Part shown: piece by piece, positions 34,052 through 42,856 of the stretch
Numbering within the stretch: the stretch's first letter is position 1
Layout of the letters: every line of letters begins with the position of its first letter
NCBI GenBank assembly: GCA_943788755.1
Contig: CALSRM010000003.1
Span: 992,001 to 1,056,000, forward strand
DNA length: 64,000 bases
DNA from: an uncultured Flavobacteriales bacterium
GTDB lineage: Bacteria > Bacteroidota > Bacteroidia > Flavobacteriales_D > Parvicellaceae
Direction of reading: 5' to 3'
Program-made: the position numbers and the translations under genes
The notes under the pieces: generated by a model
What the model was told of the DNA's origin: nothing
What the model saw: the letters and a program-made list of their open reading frames with translations, nothing else
Databases searched by the model: none

Positions 34052-35305
34052 ATGAGACAAGTCCTTTATTTATTTTTATTTGGAATTCCTTCTATCTTAT
34101 ATTCCCAACAGGATTTTGGATTGAAAGTGGTAAAAGAACTCTGCTCCAAAGAATACTGCGGTAGAGGATATGTAAATGATGGGCATGTAAAAGCGGCAAA
34201 TTATATTAATAAGCGTTTCGAAGAGTTTGGACTATCAAAATTTAATAATAATTACTTTCAGTATTTTAATATTCAAGCGAATACGTTTCCAGATTCGGTA
34301 AGCCTTTACGTTGAGGAAAATAAGTTAGAAACAGGAATAGATTACTTGATTAGCTCGGTTTCAGGTTCTGCAAAAGGTGCGTTTAATTTGCGGTTTATAA
34401 ATCGAAACAATATTATTCAGTTTTTAGAAGATTTACAAAACAACAATGTTCAGTTTGATGAGAATGCATATGTTTTAGATGATGCAGGAATTCAAGACAA
34501 TGATACACTGCAGTTGTTTAGAAATTTAGGACGGTTTATTGCACAAAAATCTCCTGTATTTAAAATAAATGATTCTAAATTTACTTGGACCGTTGGTAAA
34601 GAACAAGTGCCTTTTCCAATTGTGGAAATCAAATCAAAAACACTTCCGAAATCAACAAAAAAAGTTAGCTTAAATATACATAACGTGTTTAAATCAAATA
34701 TTAAAACACAAAATTTAATTGCTTATGTTGAGGGGAAAAAAAAGAATAAGTTTATCGTTATTTCAGCTCATTATGATCATTTAGGTCAGATGGGTCATGA
34801 TGTTTATTTCCCAGGGGCAAATGATAATGCTAGCGGTGTAGCAATGCTTCTTTACATGGCAAAATATTTTTCGGAAAATCAACCAAAATATAGCATTGTT
34901 TTTATGGCTTTTGGTGCAGAAGAAGCTGGGATTCTTGGGTCTAAATATTATGTTGAGCATCCCTTGTTTCCATTAAAGGATATACGATTTGTTGTTAATT
35001 GTGATATTATGGGTACCGGAGATCAAGGAGTAACCGTGGTTAACGGGACGGTTCATAAGAAGGAATTTAAAAAATTAGCAGTTCTTAATTTGGAAAATAA
35101 ATACGTTGAAAAAGTCCAGGTGAGGGGGAGAGCTTCAAACAGCGATCATTATTGGTTTTCTCAAAGACAGATTCCAGCGGTGTTTATTTACACCATGGGA
35201 GGCATTACTGCTTATCATGATGTATTTGACAAATCGGAGACATTGCCATTAACAGATTTTAGCGATTTATCAAAGCTGCTAATAGGCTTTATAAAGAGCT
35301 TTTAG
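34052..35305 (+). CDS. Exported M28-family zinc peptidase
   Basis: A 417-residue protein with a signal peptide (about 1-18, FGIPSILYS) and an M28 aminopeptidase domain in the C-terminal half. Zinc ligands and catalytic residues are seen in VISAHYDHLG, GANDNASGVAMLL, FGAEEAGILGSKYY, VNCDIMG and SDHYWFSQ. M28 enzymes release N-terminal residues from peptides; the secreted location suggests nutrient peptide degradation. The N-terminal 200 residues are a less conserved accessory region, PA-like. There is no T9SS sorting domain, so it is likely periplasmic. Confidence 0.9.
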   Translation: MRQVLYLFLFGIPSILYSQQDFGLKVVKELCSKEYCGRGYVNDGHVKAANYINKRFEEFGLSKFNNNYFQYFNIQANTFPDSVSLYVEENKLETGIDYLISSVSGSAKGAFNLRFINRNNIIQFLEDLQNNNVQFDENAYVLDDAGIQDNDTLQLFRNLGRFIAQKSPVFKINDSKFTWTVGKEQVPFPIVEIKSKTLPKSTKKVSLNIHNVFKSNIKTQNLIAYVEGKKKNKFIVISAHYDHLGQMGHDVYFPGANDNASGVAMLLYMAKYFSENQPKYSIVFMAFGAEEAGILGSKYYVEHPLFPLKDIRFVVNCDIMGTGDQGVTVVNGTVHKKEFKKLAVLNLENKYVEKVQVRGRASNSDHYWFSQRQIPAVFIYTMGGITAYHDVFDKSETLPLTDFSDLSKLLIGFIKSF

Positions 35306-35400
35306 TCCATTTAGTAAACAAAATGTTGTTGTAGTGCACTATTTGAATTATTTTTGATCCATTACGGATTAAATTTTATGATAATAAATGATGTTAATTT

Positions 35401-37071
35401 ATGAAAATGTGTAAAGCTGTATCCATTTTAATAATTGTGTTTTCGGTTGGGGTTTTAAATGCACAAATAAATCATGAAATTTTAAAAGAGCTTAAAGAAG
35501 AAGGTTCGTTTAAAATGAAATTTAAAAAAGCTTACACTTTGATGGATAAAGGGAATTTTGAATTCGCTATTGAAATATGGAAAATGCTAGTGATAGAACA
35601 GCCTCAAAATTACAATATTAACTATCAATTAGGCGAGTGCTATATCCAATTGGGGAAGGACAAATTAAACGCACTCAAGTATTTGGATAAAGCAGAGCAA
35701 AAAATATCGAAGGATTTTCAAGATGGAGAATCTGATGAAAACGAAGCTCCTATAGAAACGAAATTTTATCTAGGGATTGCTTACCATTTGAATTCCGAGT
35801 TTGATAAAGCGATTGAAAGGTTCCAATCTTTCAGGCGCAAAGGAGGTAAGTATAATAAGTTGTACGATGCCGCTGGATTAGCTTTGGCTCAATCAGAAAA
35901 AGCCAAAGTTTTGATGAAGGAAAAAAGAAATTATTTGATTACAAATATTGGCGAACCAGTAAATAGCGAGTTTTCTGATTATAACCCAGCTGTTACGGCT
36001 GATGGAAATATGATTTTTTTCACTTCTAAAAGAGACCATTTTGAACTACCAGCATTTTCCAATAAGGGAATAACGAATCCAGAAGATGGTAAACATTTTG
36101 AAAATGTATTTGTTTCGTATAGAAATTTGCATTCTGGGGATTGGAGTAAACCAGAAATAATGAGTTTTTGTAGCCCTAATTCAAACCAAGCATCGATCAG
36201 TACTTCTCCAGATGGACAGTTTCTATTTATTAAAATGGAAGTGAAAAATATTGCCAATTTATACCTCTCTGAAAGAGATGGTCAGAAATATTCTGATCCT
36301 GTTTTAATGGTTGAAAATATAAACTCAAAATCTTGGGAGACGGGAGCAACCATTTCAGCTGACGGAGAAACATTTTATTTTGTGTCAGATCGGCCCGAAG
36401 GATACGGAGGTGGAGATATTTATAGATGTAAACAACTTCCAAATGGAGAATGGGCTTTACCAACCAATTTAGGTTCTTCTATTAATTCTGAATATGACGA
36501 AATTTGTCCTTTTATTCATCCCGATGGAAAAACCTTGTTTTTTAGTTCAAACAATAGGGAAAGTATGGGTGGGTTTGATGTGTTTCAATCCATTAGAGAA
36601 TCTGATACTATATGGAGTAAGCCAGGTAATTTAGGGTACCCCCTAAATACAGTTGATCATGATGTTTCTTTTTCTACAATGGCTGATGGTAAAACAGGAT
36701 ATTTTTCATCCGAAATGGGCGTTAATGGACTAGGTCATCAAGATATTTATAAAGTAGATTTAGACACTGTTGTAATAGAACAAGTATCTATACTTAAGGG
36801 TTACATAGAAATGGAGGATAAGAAGAAATTGCCAGCAGGTATATTAATTACTGTTTCTGATGTAAATTTAGATGGAGATTATCAAGAGTTTAAACCCAAC
36901 AAACGAACTGGGTCTTATATATTCACACTAGCTCCATGTAATGAATATCTTGTTCAGTACACATTGAAGGATGCTGTGTTTAATGAATATCAGATAAAAG
37001 TACCTTGTAATTCTGGATACCAGGAAATCCAAAAAGTAATAAATCTAAAAGGGGTTAAACTAGATAAATAA
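35401..37071 (+). CDS. PD40 beta-propeller protein with TPR repeats (PorE-like, lacking OmpA domain)
   Basis: A 556-residue exported protein with a signal peptide (1-20, GVLNAQ). TPR-like helices run to about 180 (DKGNFEFAIEIWKMLVIEQP, LGIAYHLNSEFDKAIERF). A PD40/WD40-like propeller follows, with blades such as ADGNMIFFTSKRDHFELP, ADGETFYFVSDRPEGYGG and PDGKTLFFSSNNRESMGG. A C-terminal beta-sandwich-like domain starts near 455. This matches the T9SS peptidoglycan-linked protein PorE up to its last domain, but the OmpA-like peptidoglycan-binding domain is missing. It may therefore be a paralogue with a different anchor. The adjacent rng gene is convergent, 1 bp away. Confidence 0.8.
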   Translation: MKMCKAVSILIIVFSVGVLNAQINHEILKELKEEGSFKMKFKKAYTLMDKGNFEFAIEIWKMLVIEQPQNYNINYQLGECYIQLGKDKLNALKYLDKAEQKISKDFQDGESDENEAPIETKFYLGIAYHLNSEFDKAIERFQSFRRKGGKYNKLYDAAGLALAQSEKAKVLMKEKRNYLITNIGEPVNSEFSDYNPAVTADGNMIFFTSKRDHFELPAFSNKGITNPEDGKHFENVFVSYRNLHSGDWSKPEIMSFCSPNSNQASISTSPDGQFLFIKMEVKNIANLYLSERDGQKYSDPVLMVENINSKSWETGATISADGETFYFVSDRPEGYGGGDIYRCKQLPNGEWALPTNLGSSINSEYDEICPFIHPDGKTLFFSSNNRESMGGFDVFQSIRESDTIWSKPGNLGYPLNTVDHDVSFSTMADGKTGYFSSEMGVNGLGHQDIYKVDLDTVVIEQVSILKGYIEMEDKKKLPAGILITVSDVNLDGDYQEFKPNKRTGSYIFTLAPCNEYLVQYTLKDAVFNEYQIKVPCNSGYQEIQKVINLKGVKLDK

Positions 37072-37072
37072 G

Positions 37073-38626
37073 TTATAGCTGTATCTTCTCGTTACTATTA
37101 TTAACGAATTGGTATTCTAAAAATTGGAATTTTGTTATACCTCGAACAGTAATCTTTTTCTTATATTTTAACCACCACTGTCTACTAAGACTCTTGATTC
37201 CCTTTTTAAGATAAGATTCAACGAACGGATGAACGTGTAGTTCAAAGTCTTTATGTTTCCCTGACTCAATTAAATAACGAAGATTGTTTTCTATTTCATC
37301 GATTAAGAGAATAGAAGCTTGAACTTCTCCCGAACCATTGCATGAAGGACATGTTTCAGCTGTTTTAATATCGGTTTCAGGTCGAACCCTTTGACGTGTT
37401 AACTCAACAACACCAAACTTACTCGGAGGAGCAACATTGTGCTTCGCGCGATCTTCTTTCATTGCATTTCTCAAGGCTTCAACAAGATTCTTATTGTTTA
37501 CCTTTTCATGCATGTCGATAAAATCAATAGCAATAATTCCACCCATATCTCTGAGGCGAAGAATTCGAGCTATTTCATTTACTACTTCCATGTTCGTTTC
37601 CCTGGCATTATGTTCCTGGCTTTGACCAGTTGATTTTCTATTGCCACTATTAACGTCAATAACATGCATAGCCTCAGTATGCTCAATAATTAGATAAGCG
37701 CCAGATGGTAGTGATACCTTTTTACCGAAAGAGGCTTTAATCTGCTTATTAATCCCAAACTGTTCAAAAATCCCATCTTTTCCTTTATAGTGTTTAACTA
37801 TAGATTCTTTTTCTGGAGAGATAGTTTTTACATAATCACGAATCTCGTCATATACAGCTTCGTCATTAACATGAATGTTTGTGAATTTTGAAGAAAGCAT
37901 ATCTCTCAATACAGTCGAAGTACGATTTAACTCTCCAAGAACCTTTTTAGGAGGTGTTACACCACCCTTTAAATTATTGTAAAGTTTATCCCATTTAGAA
38001 ACCAAGTCTCTTAAGTCCTGGTCTAATTCAGCGACTTTTTTATTTTGGGCAACGGTTCTAATAATTACGCCAAAATTCTTTGGGCGAATACTAGAAAGCA
38101 ATCTTTTTAATCGATCTCTTTCTTCAGGATCTTTAATTTTTTGAGAAATTGAAATTTTGTTTGAAAAAGGTACCAAAACAACAAATCTTCCAGCTAAGGT
38201 TACTTCGGCAGTAAGCCTAGGGCCTTTTGATGAAATTGGTTCTTTAGCAATTTGAACAGCTATTAATTGACTTGAAGATAGTATGTCTTTAATTTTACCG
38301 TGCTTGTCTATGTCAGCTTCAATTTTACTAGAGGCTAAACTTGCACTTGGCTGTTTCCCTTTTAACGTTTTTTGAATATAGCCATTCATAGACCTGTATT
38401 GAGGTCCTAAGTCAAGGTAGTGTAAAAACGCATCCTTTTCATAGCCTACGTTTATAAACGCAGCGTTCAGACTAGGAATAATTTTACGCACTTTTCCTAC
38501 GTACACATCTCCAACACTAAAGTCATTATCGTGCTTTTCTTTGTGAAGTTCAATTAATTGTTTGTCCTTCAAAAGCGCAAGAACAACCTCAGTGGAAGTA
38601 GAATTTATTATTAATTCGTAATTCAC
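37073..38626 (-). CDS. rng: Ribonuclease E/G family protein
   Basis: A 517-residue endoribonuclease of the RNase E/G family involved in rRNA and mRNA processing. An S1 domain (GDVYVGKVRKIIPSLNAAFI) is followed by the RNase H-like and catalytic parts with IIAIDFIDM and the zinc-link CPSCNGSG. Start: the frame continues upstream to 38737, but those 37 residues are not family-like (they are hydrophobic and Cys-rich). The GTG at 38626 gives VNYELIINSTSTEV, matching the usual family N-terminus. It lies downstream of the 30-residue ribosomal protein gene and HU on the same strand. Confidence 0.92.
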   Translation of the reverse strand: MNYELIINSTSTEVVLALLKDKQLIELHKEKHDNDFSVGDVYVGKVRKIIPSLNAAFINVGYEKDAFLHYLDLGPQYRSMNGYIQKTLKGKQPSASLASSKIEADIDKHGKIKDILSSSQLIAVQIAKEPISSKGPRLTAEVTLAGRFVVLVPFSNKISISQKIKDPEERDRLKRLLSSIRPKNFGVIIRTVAQNKKVAELDQDLRDLVSKWDKLYNNLKGGVTPPKKVLGELNRTSTVLRDMLSSKFTNIHVNDEAVYDEIRDYVKTISPEKESIVKHYKGKDGIFEQFGINKQIKASFGKKVSLPSGAYLIIEHTEAMHVIDVNSGNRKSTGQSQEHNARETNMEVVNEIARILRLRDMGGIIAIDFIDMHEKVNNKNLVEALRNAMKEDRAKHNVAPPSKFGVVELTRQRVRPETDIKTAETCPSCNGSGEVQASILLIDEIENNLRYLIESGKHKDFELHVHPFVESYLKKGIKSLSRQWWLKYKKKITVRGITKFQFLEYQFVNNSNEKIQL

Positions 38627-38768
38627 TAAGGTTCTTTTTCCTGTAAAAATCTGATTGTCAAAATTCGAATGTAAAACACAAACATGAAGTATGTATATAC
38701 ACAAAAACATACTGCCAAAATTATGTAAACTCAGCAATATGTATAAACCAACAAATTTTAATTGTTAA

Positions 38769-38861
38769 TTATTTTTTCTTCTTGTGACGATTCTTTCGAA
38801 GACGCTTTTTACGCTTGTGAGTCGACATCTTATGTCTTTTTCTTTTTTTACCGCTTGGCAT
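38769..38861 (-). CDS. AURKAIP1/COX24-domain ribosomal small protein
   Basis: A 30-codon gene too short for most ORF searches. The product begins MPSGKKRKRHKMS and continues THKRKKRLRKNRHKKKK, extremely basic (17 or more Lys/Arg of 30). It matches the AURKAIP1/COX24 family (mitochondrial mS38, mycobacterial bS22-type), which binds the small ribosomal subunit. It begins 32 bp after the HU gene stop and shares its strand; rng lies beyond it. The residue pattern and the fixed MPSGKKRKRHK opening argue strongly against chance. Function in translation is inferred from the family. Confidence 0.88.
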   Translation of the reverse strand: MPSGKKRKRHKMSTHKRKKRLRKNRHKKKK

Positions 38862-38893
38862 AATCTATATTGTTTAATGTATTAATACTCTCA

Positions 38894-39184
38894 TTACTTG
38901 ATAGCAACCTTAGATTTCACACTCTCAACAAAAGTTTTAGCAGGTTTAAAAGCTGGTATGTTATGCGCTGGAATAATAATCGTAGTGTTTTTCGATATGT
39001 TTCTTCCTGTTTTTTCTGCTCTTTCTTTTACAATAAAGCTTCCAAACCCTCTTAAATAGACATTTTCTCCTGCCTCTAAAGAAGTTTTTATAGTTGTCAT
39101 AAATGCTTCTACAGCTGCCTGAACTGCAATTTTTTCAACTCCTGTTTTGTCCGAAATATCAGTTACAATATCTGCTTTGGTCAT
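38894..39184 (-). CDS. HU/IHF-family DNA-binding protein
   Basis: A 96-residue nucleoid protein. It begins MTKADIVTDISDKTGVEK and has the DNA-bending beta arm with RNISKNTTIIIPAHNIPAFKPAK, and the conserved GFGSFIVKERAEKTGRN core. Such proteins bend DNA as dimers in nucleoid structure and replication. Whether it is HU or an IHF subunit cannot be settled from one subunit. Its promoter region contains a striking 9-bp inverted repeat at 39232-39255 that may be an operator. Confidence 0.95.
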   Translation of the reverse strand: MTKADIVTDISDKTGVEKIAVQAAVEAFMTTIKTSLEAGENVYLRGFGSFIVKERAEKTGRNISKNTTIIIPAHNIPAFKPAKTFVESVKSKVAIK

Positions 39185-39231
39185 TGCTCTTATTTTAGGT
39201 TAATTAAGTTAATTAGATTTTTAAAATCAAG

Positions 39232-39255
39232 GCGCAAATATAATTGTATTTGCGC
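39232..39255. promoter_or_regulatory. Palindromic operator candidate between HU and mutY genes
   Basis: A perfect inverted repeat: GCGCAAATA (39232-39240), six bases, TATTTGCGC (39247-39255). The minus-strand arm contains an exact -7 element, TATATTTG at 39235-39242, for the HU gene. The symmetry suggests that a dimeric regulator could cover this promoter. Confidence 0.45.
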
Positions 39256-39311
39256 AACTCTAAAACAAATATCAGTTTTTTTCCTTTATTTGTGTTCAAT
39301 TTTTCGACCAA

Positions 39312-40337
39312 ATGCACTTTTCTGACATATTAATCAGCTGGTATTCAAAATATAAACGCGAATTACCTTGGAGAAATACAATCTCTCCATACCACGTTTG
39401 GTTGTCTGAAATAATACTGCAACAAACTAGAGTAGCCCAAGGATTAAGTTATTACAATACGTTTGTCAAGAGTTACCCAGGTATTGAAGATTTGGCAAAT
39501 GACAGTGAAGATAATGTTTTGAAGTTATGGCAAGGCTTAGGTTATTATTCGCGAGCTCGAAACCTTCACGCTACTGCAAAAATTGTTTCGTCTGAATTTA
39601 ATGGTGTGTTTCCTGCAACCTATGATGAAATTATAAAACTGAAAGGTGTTGGAGCATACACAGCTGCCGCAATCTCGTCTTTTTGTTATGGAGAGAAGAA
39701 GGCAGTTGTTGATGGCAATGTTTATAGAGTGCTATCTCGGTATTTTGGTATTAGTACCCCAATAGATTCTTCTATTGGAAAAAAAGAATTTCAAGAATTA
39801 GCGCAAGAATGTTTAAGTAGTGAAAATCCCGGAGAACACAATCAAGCAATTATGGAATTTGGGGCTTTACAGTGCACTCCAAACCCAAATTGTGAAACTT
39901 GTCCATTGCAAACATCTTGCATTGCCTATGCAAATTCTGCGGTTAAAGCTTTCCCTGTCAAAGCGAAAAAGATACAAGTAAGGGATAGATATTTTAATTT
40001 TATTGTAATAGGTGATAACGATAGTTTTTATATTCAAAAACGAGTTTCCAAGGATATTTGGCAAAACTTATATCAATTCCCACTTCAGGAGTCTGAAAAG
40101 GAAATTATATCCCCTTTAGAACTAGAAGAATCACTCGTGAATAAGTCAGTGTTTCTAAAAGTAAGTGAGCAGTATAAACATGTTCTAAGTCACCAACGGA
40201 TTTATGCAAAATTTTGGGAGTTTCATGTCGGTGAATTACCAAGTTTGAATGGATGCAAAAAGATAAAGAAAAGTGATATTGCCGAGTTCGCTATCCCCAG
40301 ATTAATAGAAAAGTATTTAGAATCTATTAAAAATTAA
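39312..40337 (+). CDS. mutY: A/G-specific adenine glycosylase
   Basis: A 341-residue DNA repair glycosylase that removes adenine mispaired with 8-oxoguanine. The N-terminal domain has the catalytic glutamate in WLSEIILQQTR, the helix-hairpin-helix LKGVGAYTA and the catalytic aspartate in VVDGNVYRV. The 4Fe-4S ligands are C-x5-C-x2-C-x5-C (CTPNPNCETCPLQTSC), where the first gap is one residue shorter than the usual six. A C-terminal NUDIX-like domain recognises the 8-oxoG strand. The gene precedes ssb-gldE-gldD, a common flavobacterial order. Confidence 0.94.
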   Translation: MHFSDILISWYSKYKRELPWRNTISPYHVWLSEIILQQTRVAQGLSYYNTFVKSYPGIEDLANDSEDNVLKLWQGLGYYSRARNLHATAKIVSSEFNGVFPATYDEIIKLKGVGAYTAAAISSFCYGEKKAVVDGNVYRVLSRYFGISTPIDSSIGKKEFQELAQECLSSENPGEHNQAIMEFGALQCTPNPNCETCPLQTSCIAYANSAVKAFPVKAKKIQVRDRYFNFIVIGDNDSFYIQKRVSKDIWQNLYQFPLQESEKEIISPLELEESLVNKSVFLKVSEQYKHVLSHQRIYAKFWEFHVGELPSLNGCKKIKKSDIAEFAIPRLIEKYLESIKN

Positions 40338-40347
40338 AGCTGTTGAC

Positions 40348-40377
40348 TTTGAGTAAGCAGGAAAATAACTATCTTTA
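40348..40377 (+). promoter_or_regulatory. Promoter of ssb
   Basis: TTTG (40348-40351), an 18-bp spacer and TATCTTTA (40370-40377), one base off TAnnTTTG. This is a near-ideal Bacteroidota promoter 42 bp before the ssb start. Confidence 0.55.
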
Positions 40378-40418
40378 CTTTGTAACTTAAAATTCATTAA
40401 ATAAATTAAGATTGTCTT

Positions 40419-40877
40419 ATGGCAGGAAGTATCAATAAAGTAATTTTAATTGGGAATTTGGGGAAGGATCCGGAGGTTAGACATCTAGAAAGTGGTGTCG
40501 CAGTTTGTAATTTCTCAATTGCTACAGGAGAGACATATAAAGATAAGAATTCGGGTGAAAAAGTAACGCATACAGAATGGCATAATATTGTGCTTTGGAG
40601 AGGATTGGCAGAGGTTGCTGAAAAGTATTTAAAGAAAGGAGCAAAAATTTATATTGAAGGTAAATTAAGAACGCGTTCTTGGCAAGATCAAGAGGGTAAT
40701 ACTCGATATACTACTGAAATATTAGGGGATAATATGACAATGTTAGGGAAGGCAGTTGAATCGAATTCTACACCTGCATCTCCTTCTCAACCCACGAAAG
40801 CTCCTAAAAATAAAGAAGAACCGTTAGGGAGTGAATTTTCTAAGCCAGACTCTGAAAATGACGATTTACCTTTTTAA
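40419..40877 (+). CDS. ssb: Single-stranded DNA-binding protein
   Basis: A 152-residue SSB. Residues 1-105 are the OB fold, starting [20 protein letters not shown]. The disordered tail ([14 protein letters not shown]) ends in the acidic DDLPF tip that recruits replication and repair partners. The protein works as a tetramer on single-stranded DNA in replication and recombination. gldE starts 16 bp downstream, so at least some transcripts may cover both. Confidence 0.96.
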   Translation: MAGSINKVILIGNLGKDPEVRHLESGVAVCNFSIATGETYKDKNSGEKVTHTEWHNIVLWRGLAEVAEKYLKKGAKIYIEGKLRTRSWQDQEGNTRYTTEILGDNMTMLGKAVESNSTPASPSQPTKAPKNKEEPLGSEFSKPDSENDDLPF

Positions 40878-40893
40878 TTTTAAATAGAAAGAA

Positions 40894-42243
40894 TTGGAAC
40901 CTGAGCAGATAATGCCTGAAAAGGCCATTGTATTATTGACGGAAGCACCACCTATTAGCATTTTAATAGTACTTTCTGTTGTGATGTTAGTGCTCATTGT
41001 TTTTTCAGCACTTATTTCTGGATCTGAAGTAGCGTATTTCTCTTTAGACGCCAAGAAAAGAGATGCGTTGAGTTCGGAAAAAACAACTAGCGGAAATCGT
41101 GTAATTAATTTACTAGGAACACCTAAAAAATTATTAGCAACAATACTAATTGCCAATAATTTTATTAATGTCTCTATTGTGATGGTTTCATATTATTTTA
41201 CGAAAGGGGTGTTTGCTAATTCGGAACTTCCTGATACGGCTTTGTTTTTAATTAACGTTGTTGGAGCAACTTTTGTAATCCTGCTTTTTGGAGAAGTAAT
41301 ACCAAAAGTATACGCAACTAAACATAGTCTCTCGTTTTCTAAATTCATGAGTTCTCCAATTTCATTGTTATCAATGATTTTTGCACCTTTCAGTAACTTA
41401 TTGGTTTCGAGTACAAGTATAATTGATAAACGGTTTAAGAAAAAAGTAGACAATATCTCTGTTGATGATTTAGAGCATGCTTATGACCTCACGAAAGAAT
41501 CAGTTGAAACAACAGAGGAGAAGAAAATTTTGGAGGGGATTGTGAAATTTGGTCAAACGGATGCTAAGCAAATTATGACTCCTAGACTTGATATGATTGC
41601 TTTAGATCAAGAGATGCCTTTTCAGGAGTTAAAAGAAACTATTATAGAAGGCAGTTATTCGCGGTTACCTGTTTATTCTGAAAGTTTGGATAGCATTGAA
41701 GGTGTTCTCTATGTAAAAGATTTATTAGTTTATTTAGATTCTGAAGAGGAATTTGATTGGGTCAAATTGATTAGAGAGCCTAAATTTATCCCGGAAAATA
41801 AAAAACTAGACGATCTATTAAAAGAATTTCAAACAGAAAAAACACATATAGCAGTCGTGGTAGATGAGTATGGTGGAACTTCTGGTATTGTTACCTTAGA
41901 AGATGTTCTTGAAGAAATCGTTGGAGATATTACCGATGAGTTTGATGATGATAATTTAGTCTATTCGAAATTAGATGAAAATAACTATGTTTTTGAAGGC
42001 AAAACTCCTTTAATGGATATGTATCGGGTTATGGGGATTTATGGAGATGAATTTGAAGACCAAAAAGGTGAATCTGATACCATTGCGGGGTTTTGTCTTG
42101 AGCTAGCTGGCAAGATATTATTAAAAAATGAAAAAATAAGTTTTGAGAATTATACGTTTACAATAGAAGCTGCTGATAAAAGAAGAATAAAACAGGTGAA
42201 AGTGACTATAACCAAAGATGGTAAATTAGAAGAGAACGGATGA
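40894..42243 (+). CDS. gldE: Gliding motility-associated protein GldE (CNNM/CBS/CorC family)
   Basis: A 449-residue membrane protein. Three or four TM helices form the DUF21/CNNM domain (to about 190), then two CBS domains (about 205-330, with IMTPRLDMIAL and VVDEYGGTSGIVTLEDVLEE), and a C-terminal CorC_HlyC domain. In Flavobacterium, GldE supports the lipoprotein GldD and gliding/T9SS. The neighbouring gldD overlaps by 4 bp. The start appears to be the TTG at 40894 (reading MEPEQ); an ATG at 40912 would shorten it by six residues. Identification as GldE rests on the ssb-gldE-gldD order. Confidence 0.9.
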   Translation: MEPEQIMPEKAIVLLTEAPPISILIVLSVVMLVLIVFSALISGSEVAYFSLDAKKRDALSSEKTTSGNRVINLLGTPKKLLATILIANNFINVSIVMVSYYFTKGVFANSELPDTALFLINVVGATFVILLFGEVIPKVYATKHSLSFSKFMSSPISLLSMIFAPFSNLLVSSTSIIDKRFKKKVDNISVDDLEHAYDLTKESVETTEEKKILEGIVKFGQTDAKQIMTPRLDMIALDQEMPFQELKETIIEGSYSRLPVYSESLDSIEGVLYVKDLLVYLDSEEEFDWVKLIREPKFIPENKKLDDLLKEFQTEKTHIAVVVDEYGGTSGIVTLEDVLEEIVGDITDEFDDDNLVYSKLDENNYVFEGKTPLMDMYRVMGIYGDEFEDQKGESDTIAGFCLELAGKILLKNEKISFENYTFTIEAADKRRIKQVKVTITKDGKLEENG

Positions 42244-42830
42244 AAAGGCTATTAGTATATATACTTGTTTTACTGACGGTTTCGGTAGGTTGCAGTGATG
42301 ATGGAAATGTTATTCCAAAACCAAAAAGTTATTTTAGAATTGATTTCCCAGCGAAGTCTTATCAGGGAAATCAAGAAAAGTGCAATTCAAGTTTTGAAAT
42401 TCCGACATATGCTTATGTTCAAAATAAAAAAGGACCACGTGAAGGTGTATGCTTTCAAAATGTTGTGTTTCCTTATTACAAAGCTTCCATCTATTGCACT
42501 TATTTAAAGTTAGATTCTAACTTATTCGAGCATACGGAGGAGTATCGTAATAAAGCATTTGAACACCAATCTAGAGCACAGGCCATTGATGAGAAATTAT
42601 ATATTAACGGAGAAAAAAGAGTTTTCGGGACTACATTTGATATTAAAGGAGATGTGGCCTGTAATTATATATTTTACTTGACAGACAGTACAGATAATTT
42701 TTTTGCTGGTTCTGTCTTTTTTGAAGTCGTTCCAAATTATGACTCATTACAACCTGTTCTTGAATTTGTAAAAGAAGATATTCAACACCTAATTGAGACT
42801 TTTGAATGGGATAATAAACCATACGAATAG
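42240..42830 (+). CDS. gldD: Gliding motility lipoprotein GldD
   Basis: A 196-residue lipoprotein with signal peptide and lipobox ending at Cys18 (SVGCSDDG). The mature protein opens with PKPKSYFRIDFPAKSYQGN, a characteristic GldD sequence, and has conserved FEIPTYA and CNYIFYLTDSTDNFF. GldD is needed for gliding motility and type IX secretion in Flavobacterium, together with GldE. The start overlaps gldE by ATGA, confirming the coupling. The T9SS cargo gene at 9385-13263 shows that the organism uses this secretion system. Confidence 0.92.
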   Translation: MKRLLVYILVLLTVSVGCSDDGNVIPKPKSYFRIDFPAKSYQGNQEKCNSSFEIPTYAYVQNKKGPREGVCFQNVVFPYYKASIYCTYLKLDSNLFEHTEEYRNKAFEHQSRAQAIDEKLYINGEKRVFGTTFDIKGDVACNYIFYLTDSTDNFFAGSVFFEVVPNYDSLQPVLEFVKEDIQHLIETFEWDNKPYE

Positions 42831-42856
42831 TTCTTTATAATTAAATTTCGAAAATA

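Noticed and set aside
38627-38737. N-terminal 37-residue extension of RNase G
   Set aside because: The extension is hydrophobic and Cys-rich, unlike the family; GTG at 38626 begins the conserved N-terminus.
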